From a virus, in the IMG/VR virus record IMGVR_UViG_3300029448_000159, positions 1-35,922 of that record: 35,922 bases of DNA; one strand, written 5' to 3'. The notes under the pieces were generated by a model, which worked only from the letters and a program-made list of their open reading frames with translations, searched no databases and was not told where the DNA came from. Position numbers and translations under genes: made by a program. Shown here piece after piece: positions 7,345-15,408 of this stretch (position 1 is its first letter; the number at the start of each line of letters is the position of its first letter).

Positions 7345-8083
7345 AAAGTGGACACAGCAGACGAGTTTGTTAATTGACGCGGATCTTTATTTGTTTCGCG
7401 CTTTAATTGCAACTGAGGAAGAAGTCGAATGGACAACCGACTGCTGGAGCTTGTACAGCGATGTAGCCGCCGCAAAGGCATCTTTCAATGCACAAATTTC
7501 GCATTGGAAACAAAAGTGGGAAGTCGAGAGTGTCGTGATGTGTCTCACCGGCCACAACAATTTCCGAAAAACTCTTTGCCCCGATTATAAATCTCACAGA
7601 AAGAAAAGCCGCAAGCCGCTGGGCTACACAGCGTTTGTCGAGTGGTGCAAAGAGAGCTACGCCTACTGCTGCGAGCCTACACTCGAAGCTGACGACATAA
7701 TGGGCATTCTCGCAACCGCGCCAGGTAGCAACACAATCATTGTATCTGACGACAAAGATATGCTGACTATACCTGCGAATCTTTACCGGCCACAACGCGA
7801 AGAGCTCGGTAGCAGCTCAAAAGAACTTGCAGACCGCACTTGGCTTTTCCAGACCCTGGTCGGTGATTCCGCTGACGGCTTCCCAGGGTTGCCGCGAGTA
7901 GGCCCAGTAACAGCCGAGAAAATTCTGGGGCGAGACGGTGGTTGGCCGCAAGTCGTCCAAGCATTTCAAAAGGGCGGGTTTTCGGCCGACGATGCGCTAT
8001 TACAAGCGCGCTTGGCAAGGATCTTGAGATATAACGACTGGGACAACGCAATGTCGGAAGTGCGTCTGTGGGAACCCTCATGA
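7316..8083 (+). CDS. T7 gp6-like 5'-3' exonuclease, PIN/FEN family (255 aa)
   Basis: Removes RNA primers and recesses 5' ends during phage replication. Acidic metal-binding residues are visible in order: LLIDADLYLFRAL, the CPDYKSHRKKSRKPLG helical clamp region, PTLEADDIMGILA, IIVSDDKDMLTIP, and VGDSADGFPGLPRVGPVTAEKIL, which contains the helix-hairpin-helix that follows the last Asp pair. All typical blocks are present and the size is close to T7 gp6 (about 300 aa), slightly shorter. The ATG has AGAGGAG nearby and overlaps the previous gene by 29 nt. The stop overlaps the next start as ATGA. Confidence 0.9.
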   Translation: MTLKTFLTNEKWTQQTSLLIDADLYLFRALIATEEEVEWTTDCWSLYSDVAAAKASFNAQISHWKQKWEVESVVMCLTGHNNFRKTLCPDYKSHRKKSRKPLGYTAFVEWCKESYAYCCEPTLEADDIMGILATAPGSNTIIVSDDKDMLTIPANLYRPQREELGSSSKELADRTWLFQTLVGDSADGFPGLPRVGPVTAEKILGRDGGWPQVVQAFQKGGFSADDALLQARLARILRYNDWDNAMSEVRLWEPS

Positions 8084-8364
8084 AGCTGACAGCGTACGAC
8101 CTCAAGCAACTTGATCTCACCGCACAAGATAAGCACTACGACCACAGCGACATGCGATGGTTGTATGAAACTAAAACTTGGGGCGGCGCTTACGCAGAGA
8201 TGTGCATACACCATAGCGTCATTAACCCCAATCCAAACTGCCTATATTGTAGATATTCACTCACTAAAAAAAGGAAGACAGATAATGGCAACAGCGCACA
8301 CACACCCGTTCGACTCAGTCACATCGACAGACACCATGGAAGTGGCATCCCCGGTATGCCCTGA
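8080..8364 (+). CDS. Unknown small protein with possible zinc-binding Cys/His cluster (94 aa)
   Basis: The start ATG overlaps the exonuclease stop (ATGA), the usual coupling signal. The sequence starts MKLTAYDLKQLDLTAQDKHY and carries CIHHS, then CLYC about ten residues later, a candidate metal-binding cluster. The last 27 codons overlap the DUF3310 gene in another frame. No homologue is recognised. The C-terminal third looks low in secondary structure and may be only tolerated coding. Confidence 0.6.
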   Translation: MKLTAYDLKQLDLTAQDKHYDHSDMRWLYETKTWGGAYAEMCIHHSVINPNPNCLYCRYSLTKKRKTDNGNSAHTPVRLSHIDRHHGSGIPGMP

Positions 8365-8575
8365 TCATTATAAAAGTGGCGGTCTTGAAGCAATAGAAGT
8401 GATGCGCGCATTTTTAAGCCGCGAGCAATTTATCGGATATCTCCGTGGAAACGTCTTGAAATACGAACTGCGGCTCGACAAAAAAGGAAAGGCACTCGAA
8501 GATCAAATGAAAGCATTGAAATATGCGGAGTGGTTAGCCGACGAGCTCGCGATAAACGGCACCAGTGGATGGTGA
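8285..8575 (+). CDS. DUF3310 (SaV-like) protein (96 aa)
   Basis: The motif series PDHYKSGGLEAIEVMRAFLS, FIGYLRGNVLKYELRLDKKG and ALEDQMKALKYAEWLADEL is that of the DUF3310/SaV-like family. A member domain occurs in T7 gp1.7, a nucleotide kinase, but most short members have no proven activity. Start at 8285 with AAAAAAGG about 12 nt upstream; the longer frame from 8111 overlaps its neighbour and lacks a ribosome site. Placement among replication genes fits a role in nucleotide metabolism, which is an inference. Confidence 0.82.
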   Translation: MATAHTHPFDSVTSTDTMEVASPVCPDHYKSGGLEAIEVMRAFLSREQFIGYLRGNVLKYELRLDKKGKALEDQMKALKYAEWLADELAINGTSGW

Positions 8576-8766
8576 CTTACCCTGGCGCAACGAAAGGCGG
8601 CGTGGGTTTAGGAGAAAGCGTAACGCCTAGAAAACCCCCCGCAGGCCAGTCGTTGCACCAGAGCGAGTCATTGAAGAAGGAACAGTGTAGGATTTTGCCT
8701 ACAGTAAAACCAGTAGTTCAATTGAATCTAAACCAATTACACCTAAAACCAATCAAAAAAGGCTAA
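8569..8766 (+). CDS. Small ORF of doubtful status before the helicase gene (65 aa)
   Basis: The ATG at 8569 overlaps the DUF3310 stop (ATGGTGA), which favours coupled translation, and it fills the gap up to the helicase gene exactly. The product is Gly/Pro/Lys-rich (TYPGATKGGVGLGESVTPRK) with no recognisable domain and no clear ribosome site. It may be a real small protein or a chance open frame in a 190-bp spacer. Confidence 0.35.
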   Translation: MVTYPGATKGGVGLGESVTPRKPPAGQSLHQSESLKKEQCRILPTVKPVVQLNLNQLHLKPIKKG

Positions 8767-8771
8767 TGTAA

Positions 8772-10415
8772 ATGGAGACGTACAATAGTGATACGAAGGG
8801 AGTCTTTATTAGACATGTCCCTTGTACTGAATGTGGTAGTAGTGATGCCTGCGCAGAATACTCTGATCATATTTTTTGTTTTGCATGTCAGCATTACCAC
8901 GCTTTAAATGTTGACGAGTCATCTGTTAAACCTAGTGTAAACTCAAATGATAGCGAGGTTCAATCACTAAATACCGCATTTATCACAAACGGTGAGTGTA
9001 AAGCGCTATCAGTGCGCGGCATTCATCAAGAGACTTGCCAACGCTTCCAGTACTTAACCGCTAAAAACAGAAGCGGCACAACAGTGCAAGTCGAGCAGTA
9101 CCTGGATAAAAAAGGTAATTTGGTAGCCCAGAAAACCAGAGATAAAAACAAGCAGTTTTCGATACTTGGCAATAGTAGAAAAATGCCCCTCTTTGCGCAG
9201 TACCGTTACAGCGGCGAAGGCGAATGCTTAGTGATCACCGAAGGCGCCATGGACGCAATGAGCGTAGCACAAGCATTTGGACACAAGCACATCGTCGTTG
9301 TTAGCGTCCCTAACGGCGCGCAGTCTGCTAAAAAATCTATTCTCGATAATCTCGACTTTGTGCTCGGCTACAGCGAAATATGCCTGTTCTTTGACGGTGA
9401 TACGCCAGGCAAAGAAGCCACCAAAAGCTGCATCGAAGTGCTCCCATTAGGTCGAGTGTCAATAGCAACCATGGAAGACTACAAAGACGCGAACGAAGCA
9501 CTCATCGACAAAAACCCGAGAGCAATTATCGATGCAATAATGAATGCAACGAAAGCGCGTCCAGACGGCATTGTATTAGCCGAGGATCTACGAGAAGTCA
9601 TTGCAGTACGTGACGACATGTCTGCCATTAAATACCCGTACACGCGCTTAAATGAGCTCACAATGGGCATCCAGCCGAGCACAATGATAACGCTCTGTGC
9701 CGGCTCTGGCGTCGGTAAATCGACCTTCATTAGAGAGCTAGCGTACACGCTGCATGAAGCGGACCAGGTGCTCGGCATGATCATGCTGGAAGAGACAAAT
9801 AAACGCACATTACAAGGATTAGTAGGCATTCACCTTAGTAAGAACATTATTAACTTCCAGAACGTAGTAACAGATGAGCAAATCGTGCAAGCACACAGCG
9901 ATCTTTTTACTGATCGCCCTCTCTTTTTGTACGACCATATGGGTACTCGGGACATCAAAGTGATTAAAAACCACATTCACTGGATGGTAGCCCACGGAGC
10001 GAAGGTGATTATCTTGGATCACATAAGTATGCTCATCGGCGAAGCCACTAGCAAAGTACAAGACGAGCGCCGGCTCATAGACACTCTGATGACAGACTTC
10101 AGATCGCTAGTGCAAGAATTAGGAATCACACTGTTTCTCATTTCGCACCTCAAAAGACCAACCCACGGCGCACACGAAGATGGCACAGCAAAAATCGATG
10201 CGAGCCAATTGCGAGGCTCCGGGGCAATTGTGCAGCTCAGTGATATCTGCATTGGACTCAGCGTCTGTCCAGACGATGTCTCAACGCTCAGGCAGATAGT
10301 TGTCCTCAAAAACAGACACACCGGGCAAGTTGGGTGCGCCGACAAGCTCTGCTATGACCGACACAGTGGGCGACTAAATGAGGTAACCGAAGAGTTCGAC
10401 GATGTGCCATTTTAA
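8772..10415 (+). CDS. T7 gp4-like bifunctional primase-helicase (547 aa)
   Basis: Synthesises RNA primers and unwinds DNA as a hexamer at the fork. The N-terminal zinc-binding domain has Cys18/Cys21 and Cys36/Cys39. The TOPRIM segment shows CLVITEGAMDAMS and LFFDGDTPGKEA. The RecA-like helicase domain has Walker A GSGVGKST (residues 311-318), Walker B VIILDHISML and the downstream LFLISHLKRP block. The acidic C-terminus ends in Phe (EEFDDVPF), like T7 gp4, where that tail binds the polymerase. Length matches T7 gp4A (566 aa), so both activities are expected. It ends the replication operon and is followed by a 549-bp intergenic stretch. Confidence 0.95.
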   Translation: METYNSDTKGVFIRHVPCTECGSSDACAEYSDHIFCFACQHYHALNVDESSVKPSVNSNDSEVQSLNTAFITNGECKALSVRGIHQETCQRFQYLTAKNRSGTTVQVEQYLDKKGNLVAQKTRDKNKQFSILGNSRKMPLFAQYRYSGEGECLVITEGAMDAMSVAQAFGHKHIVVVSVPNGAQSAKKSILDNLDFVLGYSEICLFFDGDTPGKEATKSCIEVLPLGRVSIATMEDYKDANEALIDKNPRAIIDAIMNATKARPDGIVLAEDLREVIAVRDDMSAIKYPYTRLNELTMGIQPSTMITLCAGSGVGKSTFIRELAYTLHEADQVLGMIMLEETNKRTLQGLVGIHLSKNIINFQNVVTDEQIVQAHSDLFTDRPLFLYDHMGTRDIKVIKNHIHWMVAHGAKVIILDHISMLIGEATSKVQDERRLIDTLMTDFRSLVQELGITLFLISHLKRPTHGAHEDGTAKIDASQLRGSGAIVQLSDICIGLSVCPDDVSTLRQIVVLKNRHTGQVGCADKLCYDRHSGRLNEVTEEFDDVPF

Positions 10416-10422
10416 GTGAATA

Positions 10423-10617
10423 ATGCGTACTAAAAACACCCCAAAACCCCCTAAAATAACCCTCGATTCGCTTTTTGTAAGCTATTGTTTTATATGGGTG
10501 TTTTCTTTGTGTCTTTCTTTAAGAGGAGACGCTAGGTGTACACATAGAGAAGACGAAGAGAAGAAAAAAAATAATAGAGAGACTATAGATGACTCTAAGA
10601 GAGACTATAGTTACTGA
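10423..10617 (+). CDS. Possible small membrane protein, doubtful (64 aa)
   Basis: An ATG eight bases after the helicase stop opens a frame with a basic proline-rich start, one hydrophobic stretch (LFVSYCFIWVFSLCLSL) and a very charged Lys/Glu/Asp/Asn tail. The ribosome site is weak and the tail is encoded by purine-rich repeats. A single-pass membrane protein is possible. The alternative is an untranslated leader with chance coding. Confidence 0.3.
   Translation: MRTKNTPKPPKITLDSLFVSYCFIWVFSLCLSLRGDARCTHREDEEKKKNNRETIDDSKRDYSY
10576..10610 (+). promoter_or_regulatory. Tandem 13-bp repeats, candidate late phage promoters
   Basis: AGAGAGACTATAG occurs at 10576-10588 and again at 10598-10610, exactly 22 bp apart, one or two helical turns in phase. 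The ACTATAG core equals the -6 to +1 part of the T7 promoter, and the site sits between the replication and virion genes where a late promoter for the phage RNA polymerase is expected. ACTATAGG also precedes the gene at 12177. No experimental or statistical support is available here. Confidence 0.35.
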
Positions 10618-10964
10618 AGAGTCGCTGTAGGAGAGACTCAAGTTTATATTATATTTATGTCGGCACATTATAGTGTCGGCAACAGTGCAGCCAAAGTAAC
10701 ACCTAGTGTAACGTAAGTCCCTATTTTTAAAGAAACTTATGTGGGTAGTCCGATATGTTTTTCTTGGGTTAGGTAGTGTTCGCCAAGGGATACCGAATCC
10801 CTTGGCGTCCTAAGTGTATGATATATATGCCAAATGGCCTACAAATCAGGGACTCCCGCCGCGTAATACGCCCCCCATGCGGTCGAAACCAAAGCCAATT
10901 CAAAATGTCAGCTAAAGACCGCTTGTTGTTGTTGTTGTCCGACCTTTTCAAAAGGAGCTCCACA
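10618..10964. other. Intergenic region between replication and late genes
   Basis: No convincing gene. It contains an 8-bp direct repeat TGTCGGCA (10658-10665 and 10674-10681, 16 bp apart) bracketing CATTATAG, a perfect 10-bp hairpin at 10781-10807, and a run of five TTG codons just before the next gene (about 10923-10938). The repeat arrangement is operator-like or promoter-like. A 19-codon frame from the ATG at 10657 has no ribosome site at normal spacing. Confidence 0.6.
10781..10807. other. Perfect 10-bp hairpin without T tract
   Basis: CGCCAAGGGA (10781-10790), loop TACCGAA, TCCCTTGGCG (10798-10807). There is no T run on either side, so it is not a standard intrinsic terminator. A processing site or a terminator for the phage polymerase is possible. 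Confidence 0.7.
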
Positions 10965-11123
10965 GTGAAAACCACAGTTACCAATGACCTTACCCAGGCG
11001 TACACACTCAATTTCCTCCCGGCTCTCGAAGTAATCTGCGAGCGCCGAACTTTCGGTTACCGCATTCGTGCGCTCCGTGTCAGCTTCATGTCCCACTCGA
11101 TCTGGTTTGAAAGTGATCGCTAG
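10965..11123 (+). CDS. Small unknown protein at head of late region (52 aa)
   Basis: GTG start with AAAAGGAG ideally spaced upstream. An in-frame ATG at 10905 would add 20 residues over the TTG repeat, but it has no ribosome site. The protein is mixed alpha/beta in appearance with ALEVICERRTFGYRIRALRVSF and no membrane segment. The stop TAG overlaps the GTG start of the next gene (TAGTG). No family recognised. Confidence 0.65.
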   Translation: MKTTVTNDLTQAYTLNFLPALEVICERRTFGYRIRALRVSFMSHSIWFESDR

Positions 11124-11305
11124 TGGCTACTCCACGGCGTGGCAACGCATTACCCAACATTGCCGCGAAGAAAAAACGAATAGCATCTGGATCTGGTGAG
11201 CGTATGCGCTCAAAGGGCAGCAAGGGAGCACCAACTGATGCTAACTTCGTTGCTGCTGCGAAGACTGTCAGAAAACCCACTCGTAAAACTGCTAGGAGTA
11301 CATGA
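11123..11305 (+). CDS. Small very basic protein (60 aa)
   Basis: The GTG start shares its G with the preceding TAG stop, an arrangement seen again at 14088 and 34643. The sequence is rich in Lys, Arg, Ala and Gly (NIAAKKKRIASGSGERMRSK), has no acidic patch and probably binds nucleic acid or is a DNA-associated virion component. No homologue is recalled with confidence. It overlaps the next start at one base (TGATG). Confidence 0.65.
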   Translation: MATPRRGNALPNIAAKKKRIASGSGERMRSKGSKGAPTDANFVAAAKTVRKPTRKTARST

Positions 11306-11436
11306 TGCCATCAGGAAAAGGAACCTACGGCTCTCGCGTAGGACGACCACCCGCAAAGAAGACGACCAACAAAACGGCTAACATCAAGTTTAAAAAAGGC
11401 CAGACAGTTTCGTCGGTAAAAAAAGGAAATAGCTAA
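11305..11436 (+). CDS. Small basic protein of the MPSGKGTYGSRVGRPP type (43 aa)
   Basis: ATG at 11305 with TAGGAG six bases upstream; an adjacent ATG at 11302 is too close to that site. The start MPSGKGTYGSRVGRPPAKK resembles short unnamed proteins I recall from marine podophages. About a quarter of residues are Lys or Arg. The TAA overlaps the next ATG (TAATG), so the three small genes 10965-11436 and the tail gene form one coupled chain. Confidence 0.7.
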   Translation: MPSGKGTYGSRVGRPPAKKTTNKTANIKFKKGQTVSSVKKGNS

Positions 11437-12164
11437 TGGGACTCGAAAGTGCTTCGTACATCAGTTCGCTCAATGTAGCTAACCCATCGGCACAAGATGC
11501 ATTGAGCCAAGCGGATGATCATTTACGGTTAATAAAGACGGCGGTTCAACAGTCCTTTCCAAATATTAATTCTGCTGTAACGGCAACGCCTGCGGTGCTC
11601 AACACAGTTACTGCAATGACTTCAGATGGTAGCACTCCAAGCCTCAACACTGGAATTACGGGTGCCGAAGTCAAGACGCTAATAGGTGTTGTTGAGCCTG
11701 CGATTGCTATCAGTGGTTCGACGGTATCTCTCGATAGTGGCACTGATGCTAGCGCTGTGTGGAGTTTGCTAAAGACTGAAGCCTTCAAGACCATTTATCC
11801 AGTCGGAGCAATCTATACGTCCATCACTGCGACGGACCCTGGTACGCTTTTCGGCGGTACTTGGACAGCATTTGGCGCAGGTAGAGTGCTCGTCGGTCTT
11901 AGCAGTAGCGACGGTGATTTTGATACGGTTGAGGCTACCGGGGGCAATAAAACGCATACATTAACTGTCGATGAGATGCCAGCGCACACTCACGATATTT
12001 TATACCAGGAGCTCGATGATGTAGGCGTCACTACGCACCCTGCTGGTACACAACCTGGTGATCCGACGGCCACAATTGCCACTCAATCTACGGGCGGTGG
12101 TCAAGCGCACAGCATTCTACAGCCATATATTGTGGTTTATATGTGGAAGCGTACACAACTATAG
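11436..12164 (+). CDS. Tail protein with tail-collar / gp10 C-terminal-like domain (242 aa)
   Basis: Virion protein, probably a short fibre or baseplate-type appendage. The N-terminal part (ALSQADDHLRLIKTAVQQSFPNI) is a helical trimerisation-like segment frequent in such proteins. From about residue 120 the typical fold appears: YPVGAIYTSITATDPGTLFGG, WTAFGAGRVLVGLSS, a THTLTVDEMPAHTH histidine block, and GGGQAHSILQPYIVVYMWKRT at the end. This matches the T4 gp10-C/tail-collar group. It opens the tail gene cluster. Confidence 0.88.
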   Translation: MGLESASYISSLNVANPSAQDALSQADDHLRLIKTAVQQSFPNINSAVTATPAVLNTVTAMTSDGSTPSLNTGITGAEVKTLIGVVEPAIAISGSTVSLDSGTDASAVWSLLKTEAFKTIYPVGAIYTSITATDPGTLFGGTWTAFGAGRVLVGLSSSDGDFDTVEATGGNKTHTLTVDEMPAHTHDILYQELDDVGVTTHPAGTQPGDPTATIATQSTGGGQAHSILQPYIVVYMWKRTQL

Positions 12165-12176
12165 GAGAGACTCGAC

Positions 12177-13808
12177 ATGCCGAATGCTTCTCTCACTAAT
12201 ATGTCAGAAATAGGTGTCATTACCGATATCGAGCCTGCGAACTTGCCAGTGAACGCCTTCACGCGAGCAAAGAATGTGCGATTCGACGAAGGATCAGTGC
12301 AGCGCGCCCCGTTGTTTTATGTAGTACAAAACTCGCTGTCAGTAGCTCCCGCGTTCTGCTTCGGAATCACCACCACGACGGGCGGTTTTTCAACAGTCGT
12401 TTTAGTGTCAGACACTTATGATATCGATGAGTTTGCAAATGGGAGCGTGAGTAACAAGAACAGCTTTACTGTTAGCGCGACCACTGAGCCTTTCACTGGC
12501 ACTTCGTTGGCAAACGTTACGTACATCAATCGTGTTGATCGAGCGCCGGTCTTTAGACTGAACGGCAGTAATAATGACTTTGTGGATTTAACTAACTGGC
12601 CGTCGAACTACCGAACAAACTCTCTGCGCACTTTCGGTGACTTTTTGTTGGCTCTCAACACAACCGAGGCTGGTGCTACGTTTCCAACTCGGGTTCGATG
12701 GTCGAACTTAGCGCTATCTAATGCCGTGCCAGACTCATGGGACGCAACGGATCTCACTAAAAGCGCAGGCTTTAATGATCTCGTGCAAATGCGTACACCC
12801 ATAGTTGACGGGCTGCCACTCGCTAGCAACTTTATTATTTACAGCAGCGACCAAGTTTGGCTGGCTGATTTCGTCGGTGGCACTTTTGTATTTAGCTTCC
12901 GTAAACTATTTGGTGACTGCGGCGTCATCAATCAAAATTGCATAACGGAGGTTGCTGGTAAGCATTATGTTTTCGGCACAGACGACATATTTGTTCATGA
13001 CGCTAATTCAAAGAACTCTATCGCTGATCAAAAAATTAAAAAGTATGTTTTTTCAACAATTGACACTGGTAAAACTTCACTGTGCTTTACCCAGCATAAC
13101 CCAAAGTTAAATGAGATTTATTTTTGCTACAGATCCAATGACGACATGTCGGTTCAAGATGTCGGTGCCGACAAGTGCAACCGCGCTGCGGTTTACAACT
13201 ATGCGAATGGTACCTGGTCTTTTATGGATCTTCCAAATGTAACCAGCGCGACTACGGCAGCAATTTCGACGATTATCACTTCGTATGCGAACGCAAGTTC
13301 TCTCGACTACAGCATCGGCGGCTCATATGCGTCGCAAGAAGCTGGACAAGATCAGCACGTAGTTTTTGTCGGCAATCAAGCGCTCGACGCAGCGGGCAAT
13401 GCGGCTATTCCATCGACTAACCGAATATACGGCCTCGACGATGCGGACGGCGGCACGTTAACGGCCCCTTTTGATACTGAGTCTTATGAGTACATTAAGC
13501 TCGAACGCACAGGAATTGATCTCGATCAAATGGCGTCTTTGAATGGCTACAAAGTTATTACCAAAGTTACGCCGCAAATATCGGGGACACAGGCACGAGG
13601 TACTTTTAATTTTGCGTTTGCCGGCAATGATCTTATGAGTGACGCTCCCGATTTTTCTAATGTAGTAAATTTTGATCCTCTCACAGAGCACAAAATTGAT
13701 GTCCGAGCATCTGGCCGTTATCTCTCTTATTCACTGACTTACACGGCAATCATGGATTTTAACTTTGTCGGATTTGATGCCGAAATTAAGGTCACCGGGA
13801 GACGTTAA
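12177..13808 (+). CDS. Virion protein, putative tail nozzle or stabilisation protein (543 aa)
   Basis: Large beta-rich protein. The start LTNMSEIGVITDIEPANLPVNAFTRAKNVRF is of a type I recall in podophage tail/neck proteins. Inner regions have repeated beta-strand patterns and a GKHYVFGTDDIFVHDA stretch typical of propeller-like tubes. T7 gp12 and P22 gp10 are functional analogues by size and place, not demonstrated homologues. ATAGGAGAGACTCGAC before the ATG gives a strong ribosome site and also contains ACTATAGG, a possible phage promoter core. Confidence 0.7.
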   Translation: MPNASLTNMSEIGVITDIEPANLPVNAFTRAKNVRFDEGSVQRAPLFYVVQNSLSVAPAFCFGITTTTGGFSTVVLVSDTYDIDEFANGSVSNKNSFTVSATTEPFTGTSLANVTYINRVDRAPVFRLNGSNNDFVDLTNWPSNYRTNSLRTFGDFLLALNTTEAGATFPTRVRWSNLALSNAVPDSWDATDLTKSAGFNDLVQMRTPIVDGLPLASNFIIYSSDQVWLADFVGGTFVFSFRKLFGDCGVINQNCITEVAGKHYVFGTDDIFVHDANSKNSIADQKIKKYVFSTIDTGKTSLCFTQHNPKLNEIYFCYRSNDDMSVQDVGADKCNRAAVYNYANGTWSFMDLPNVTSATTAAISTIITSYANASSLDYSIGGSYASQEAGQDQHVVFVGNQALDAAGNAAIPSTNRIYGLDDADGGTLTAPFDTESYEYIKLERTGIDLDQMASLNGYKVITKVTPQISGTQARGTFNFAFAGNDLMSDAPDFSNVVNFDPLTEHKIDVRASGRYLSYSLTYTAIMDFNFVGFDAEIKVTGRR

Positions 13809-13809
13809 A

Positions 13810-14088
13810 ATGGCAATCAACGAGAAAGTCGATCTGGTACTACAGAGGTACGTTAGACAGCCTTTTCCGACGATTCCAGAGGCGCTAGCTAGATATGTAC
13901 AAGATGAATTGAGACGCCTTGAGACGGCCATACAGGGCCTCTCAGAGGCATCCATACAAGCCGCAGATGAACCCCCCGCCAATCCACGCAAAGGCACTGT
14001 ACGATTCGCGCTGTCGCCCTGGGACCCACTCGGTAATGGCACGCTAGGGCTTGTAGTTTACAACGGGACCGCTTGGGTTGCTGTGTAG
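13810..14088 (+). CDS. Small virion-associated protein (92 aa)
   Basis: ATG at 13810 one base after the previous stop, with GGGAGA upstream. The first half is helical (VLQRYVRQPFPTIPEALARYVQDELRRLETAI). The second is a compact beta segment (GTVRFALSPWDPLGNG...LVVYNGTAWVAV) of the kind found at fibre or spike tips. Likely a structural or tail-attached protein; no named family. Its stop TAG overlaps the next GTG. Confidence 0.65.
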   Translation: MAINEKVDLVLQRYVRQPFPTIPEALARYVQDELRRLETAIQGLSEASIQAADEPPANPRKGTVRFALSPWDPLGNGTLGLVVYNGTAWVAV

Positions 14089-14396
14089 TGAATACTGCAG
14101 TTTTACTTATTGAAAACGACGAGTTTGAGGCGCATTTGCAGCAATTTGGTGAGCGTACATTTGTTCATTGTGCTGTCCTCGTCCCGTGGACTAAATCTCT
14201 GAGATTCACAATAAAAGAACATTTAAATCAAATAATGGCGTGGCGTAAAGATCCGCTTTTTGCTTTGCACAATGTTGGCGACAAAAAGCATTCCACGTTT
14301 TTAAGAATCATGGAATTCACTTTCGATCATCACATTGCAGACACCCCAGATAATGTACCTCGGGTGGTCTACAAGCGCATCAAAAAAAAGAGGTAA
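14088..14396 (+). CDS. Unknown protein in the tail cluster (102 aa)
   Basis: GTG start nested in TAGTG with the upstream gene; the ATG at 14073 lies inside that gene and is less likely. The sequence is mixed with TAVLLIENDEFEAHLQQFGERTF, HCAVLVPWTKSLRF and a basic end VVYKRIKKKR. There are no membrane segments or recognised motifs. Its place before the ejection-type proteins suggests a virion or assembly role, from context only. Confidence 0.6.
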   Translation: MNTAVLLIENDEFEAHLQQFGERTFVHCAVLVPWTKSLRFTIKEHLNQIMAWRKDPLFALHNVGDKKHSTFLRIMEFTFDHHIADTPDNVPRVVYKRIKKKR

Positions 14397-14400
14397 TAAA

Positions 14401-15366
14401 ATGGGATTCGATCCGGTAACAATGGCACTCATGGCGAGCAGTACAGCTCTAGGATACAAAGGTGAGTATGACGCCCGAAAAGAACAGCGCCGTCAGTCTG
14501 ATTTACAGGCCGCTGGGTACAACTTTTCGGCGCCGTACATCGAGCGCAGCTACGACCGTGCGGAAGCTGCTCTTAACGACTCGCTAGAGCAAGGTACGTA
14601 CCAGGGACAAACTTATGCAGACATGAATCCGTTCTTGAATGAGGGACTTCGTTTCGGCGGTCAAGCGGGCGCACAAATCGGAATGAGCGGTGCGGAAATG
14701 GCCGATACTGCCCGTGGGTTTGCAGGCAATTACAACGATCTGTATTCGCGGGCTAACCAAGACCGCATCGGCAGCGCAATGGATTATGCGACGGCAAATA
14801 GCTCGCCACTCATTCAAGCCGCGATGCGTAATGACTTTCGTAATTTGAGCGAAAACACGATCCCTGGGATTAATGTAAGCGCCTCTGGCGGTGCGAATAT
14901 GAATTCTAGCCGCGCTGGGGTAGCTGAAGCCGTAGCAAATCGGGCATTTGATGACCGAATGGCAGACACGAGCGCTAGCATTAATGACTCACTCATGTCG
15001 CGCTATTTGTCGGATGATCAACAGCAATTTAACAATGCAATGAATGCAAATAGAGCGTTGGGTGGCGTGTACAACACTGGTCTGCAAAATATCTCTCAGG
15101 GCGCAAACATGATGAGTGCCGCCGGTCGCGGTTACATGGATTACGACCAAGGCGCGCTTACTGATGCTTATAGGAGATTTAATGAAGCTCGTGATTTCCC
15201 ACTTCAGCAGAACATTGAGTATCAGCGGGGTATTCTTAACAACGCCGTCTATGAATCACCTAGGAACCCTAGTGCAGTGACTGCAAGCCCGCTGAGTGGT
15301 GCTATTGGCGGCGCAATGCAGGGGTTTGGCTATTCTCCGGCACCTGGGAATCCGCCCCCTTTCTAG
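14401..15366 (+). CDS. Putative internal virion / DNA ejection protein (321 aa)
   Basis: Start at 14401 with AGAGGTAATAAA upstream. The N-terminus has a short hydrophobic stretch (PVTMALMASSTALGYKG), followed by long Ala/Gly/Asn/Gln-rich helical sequence with many Arg-Asp pairs, ending GGAMQGFGYSPAPG. Such composition and placement match the T7 gp14-like small ejection proteins that form a channel in the cell envelope. Homology to gp14 itself is not visible. It lies directly upstream of another ejection-type protein. Confidence 0.6.
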   Translation: MGFDPVTMALMASSTALGYKGEYDARKEQRRQSDLQAAGYNFSAPYIERSYDRAEAALNDSLEQGTYQGQTYADMNPFLNEGLRFGGQAGAQIGMSGAEMADTARGFAGNYNDLYSRANQDRIGSAMDYATANSSPLIQAAMRNDFRNLSENTIPGINVSASGGANMNSSRAGVAEAVANRAFDDRMADTSASINDSLMSRYLSDDQQQFNNAMNANRALGGVYNTGLQNISQGANMMSAAGRGYMDYDQGALTDAYRRFNEARDFPLQQNIEYQRGILNNAVYESPRNPSAVTASPLSGAIGGAMQGFGYSPAPGNPPPF

Positions 15367-15408
15367 CAATCATAAACAAAACATCTTTAAAGATGGAGTT
15401 TTTCTAAA

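Noticed and set aside
10657-10716. 19-codon frame in the replication-late gap
   Set aside because: No ribosome site at proper spacing, and it covers the direct repeat that looks regulatory.
10776-10964. N-terminal extension of the 52-aa protein to 115 codons
   Set aside because: It would run through the perfect hairpin at 10781-10807 with no ribosome site; the GTG at 10965 has an excellent one.
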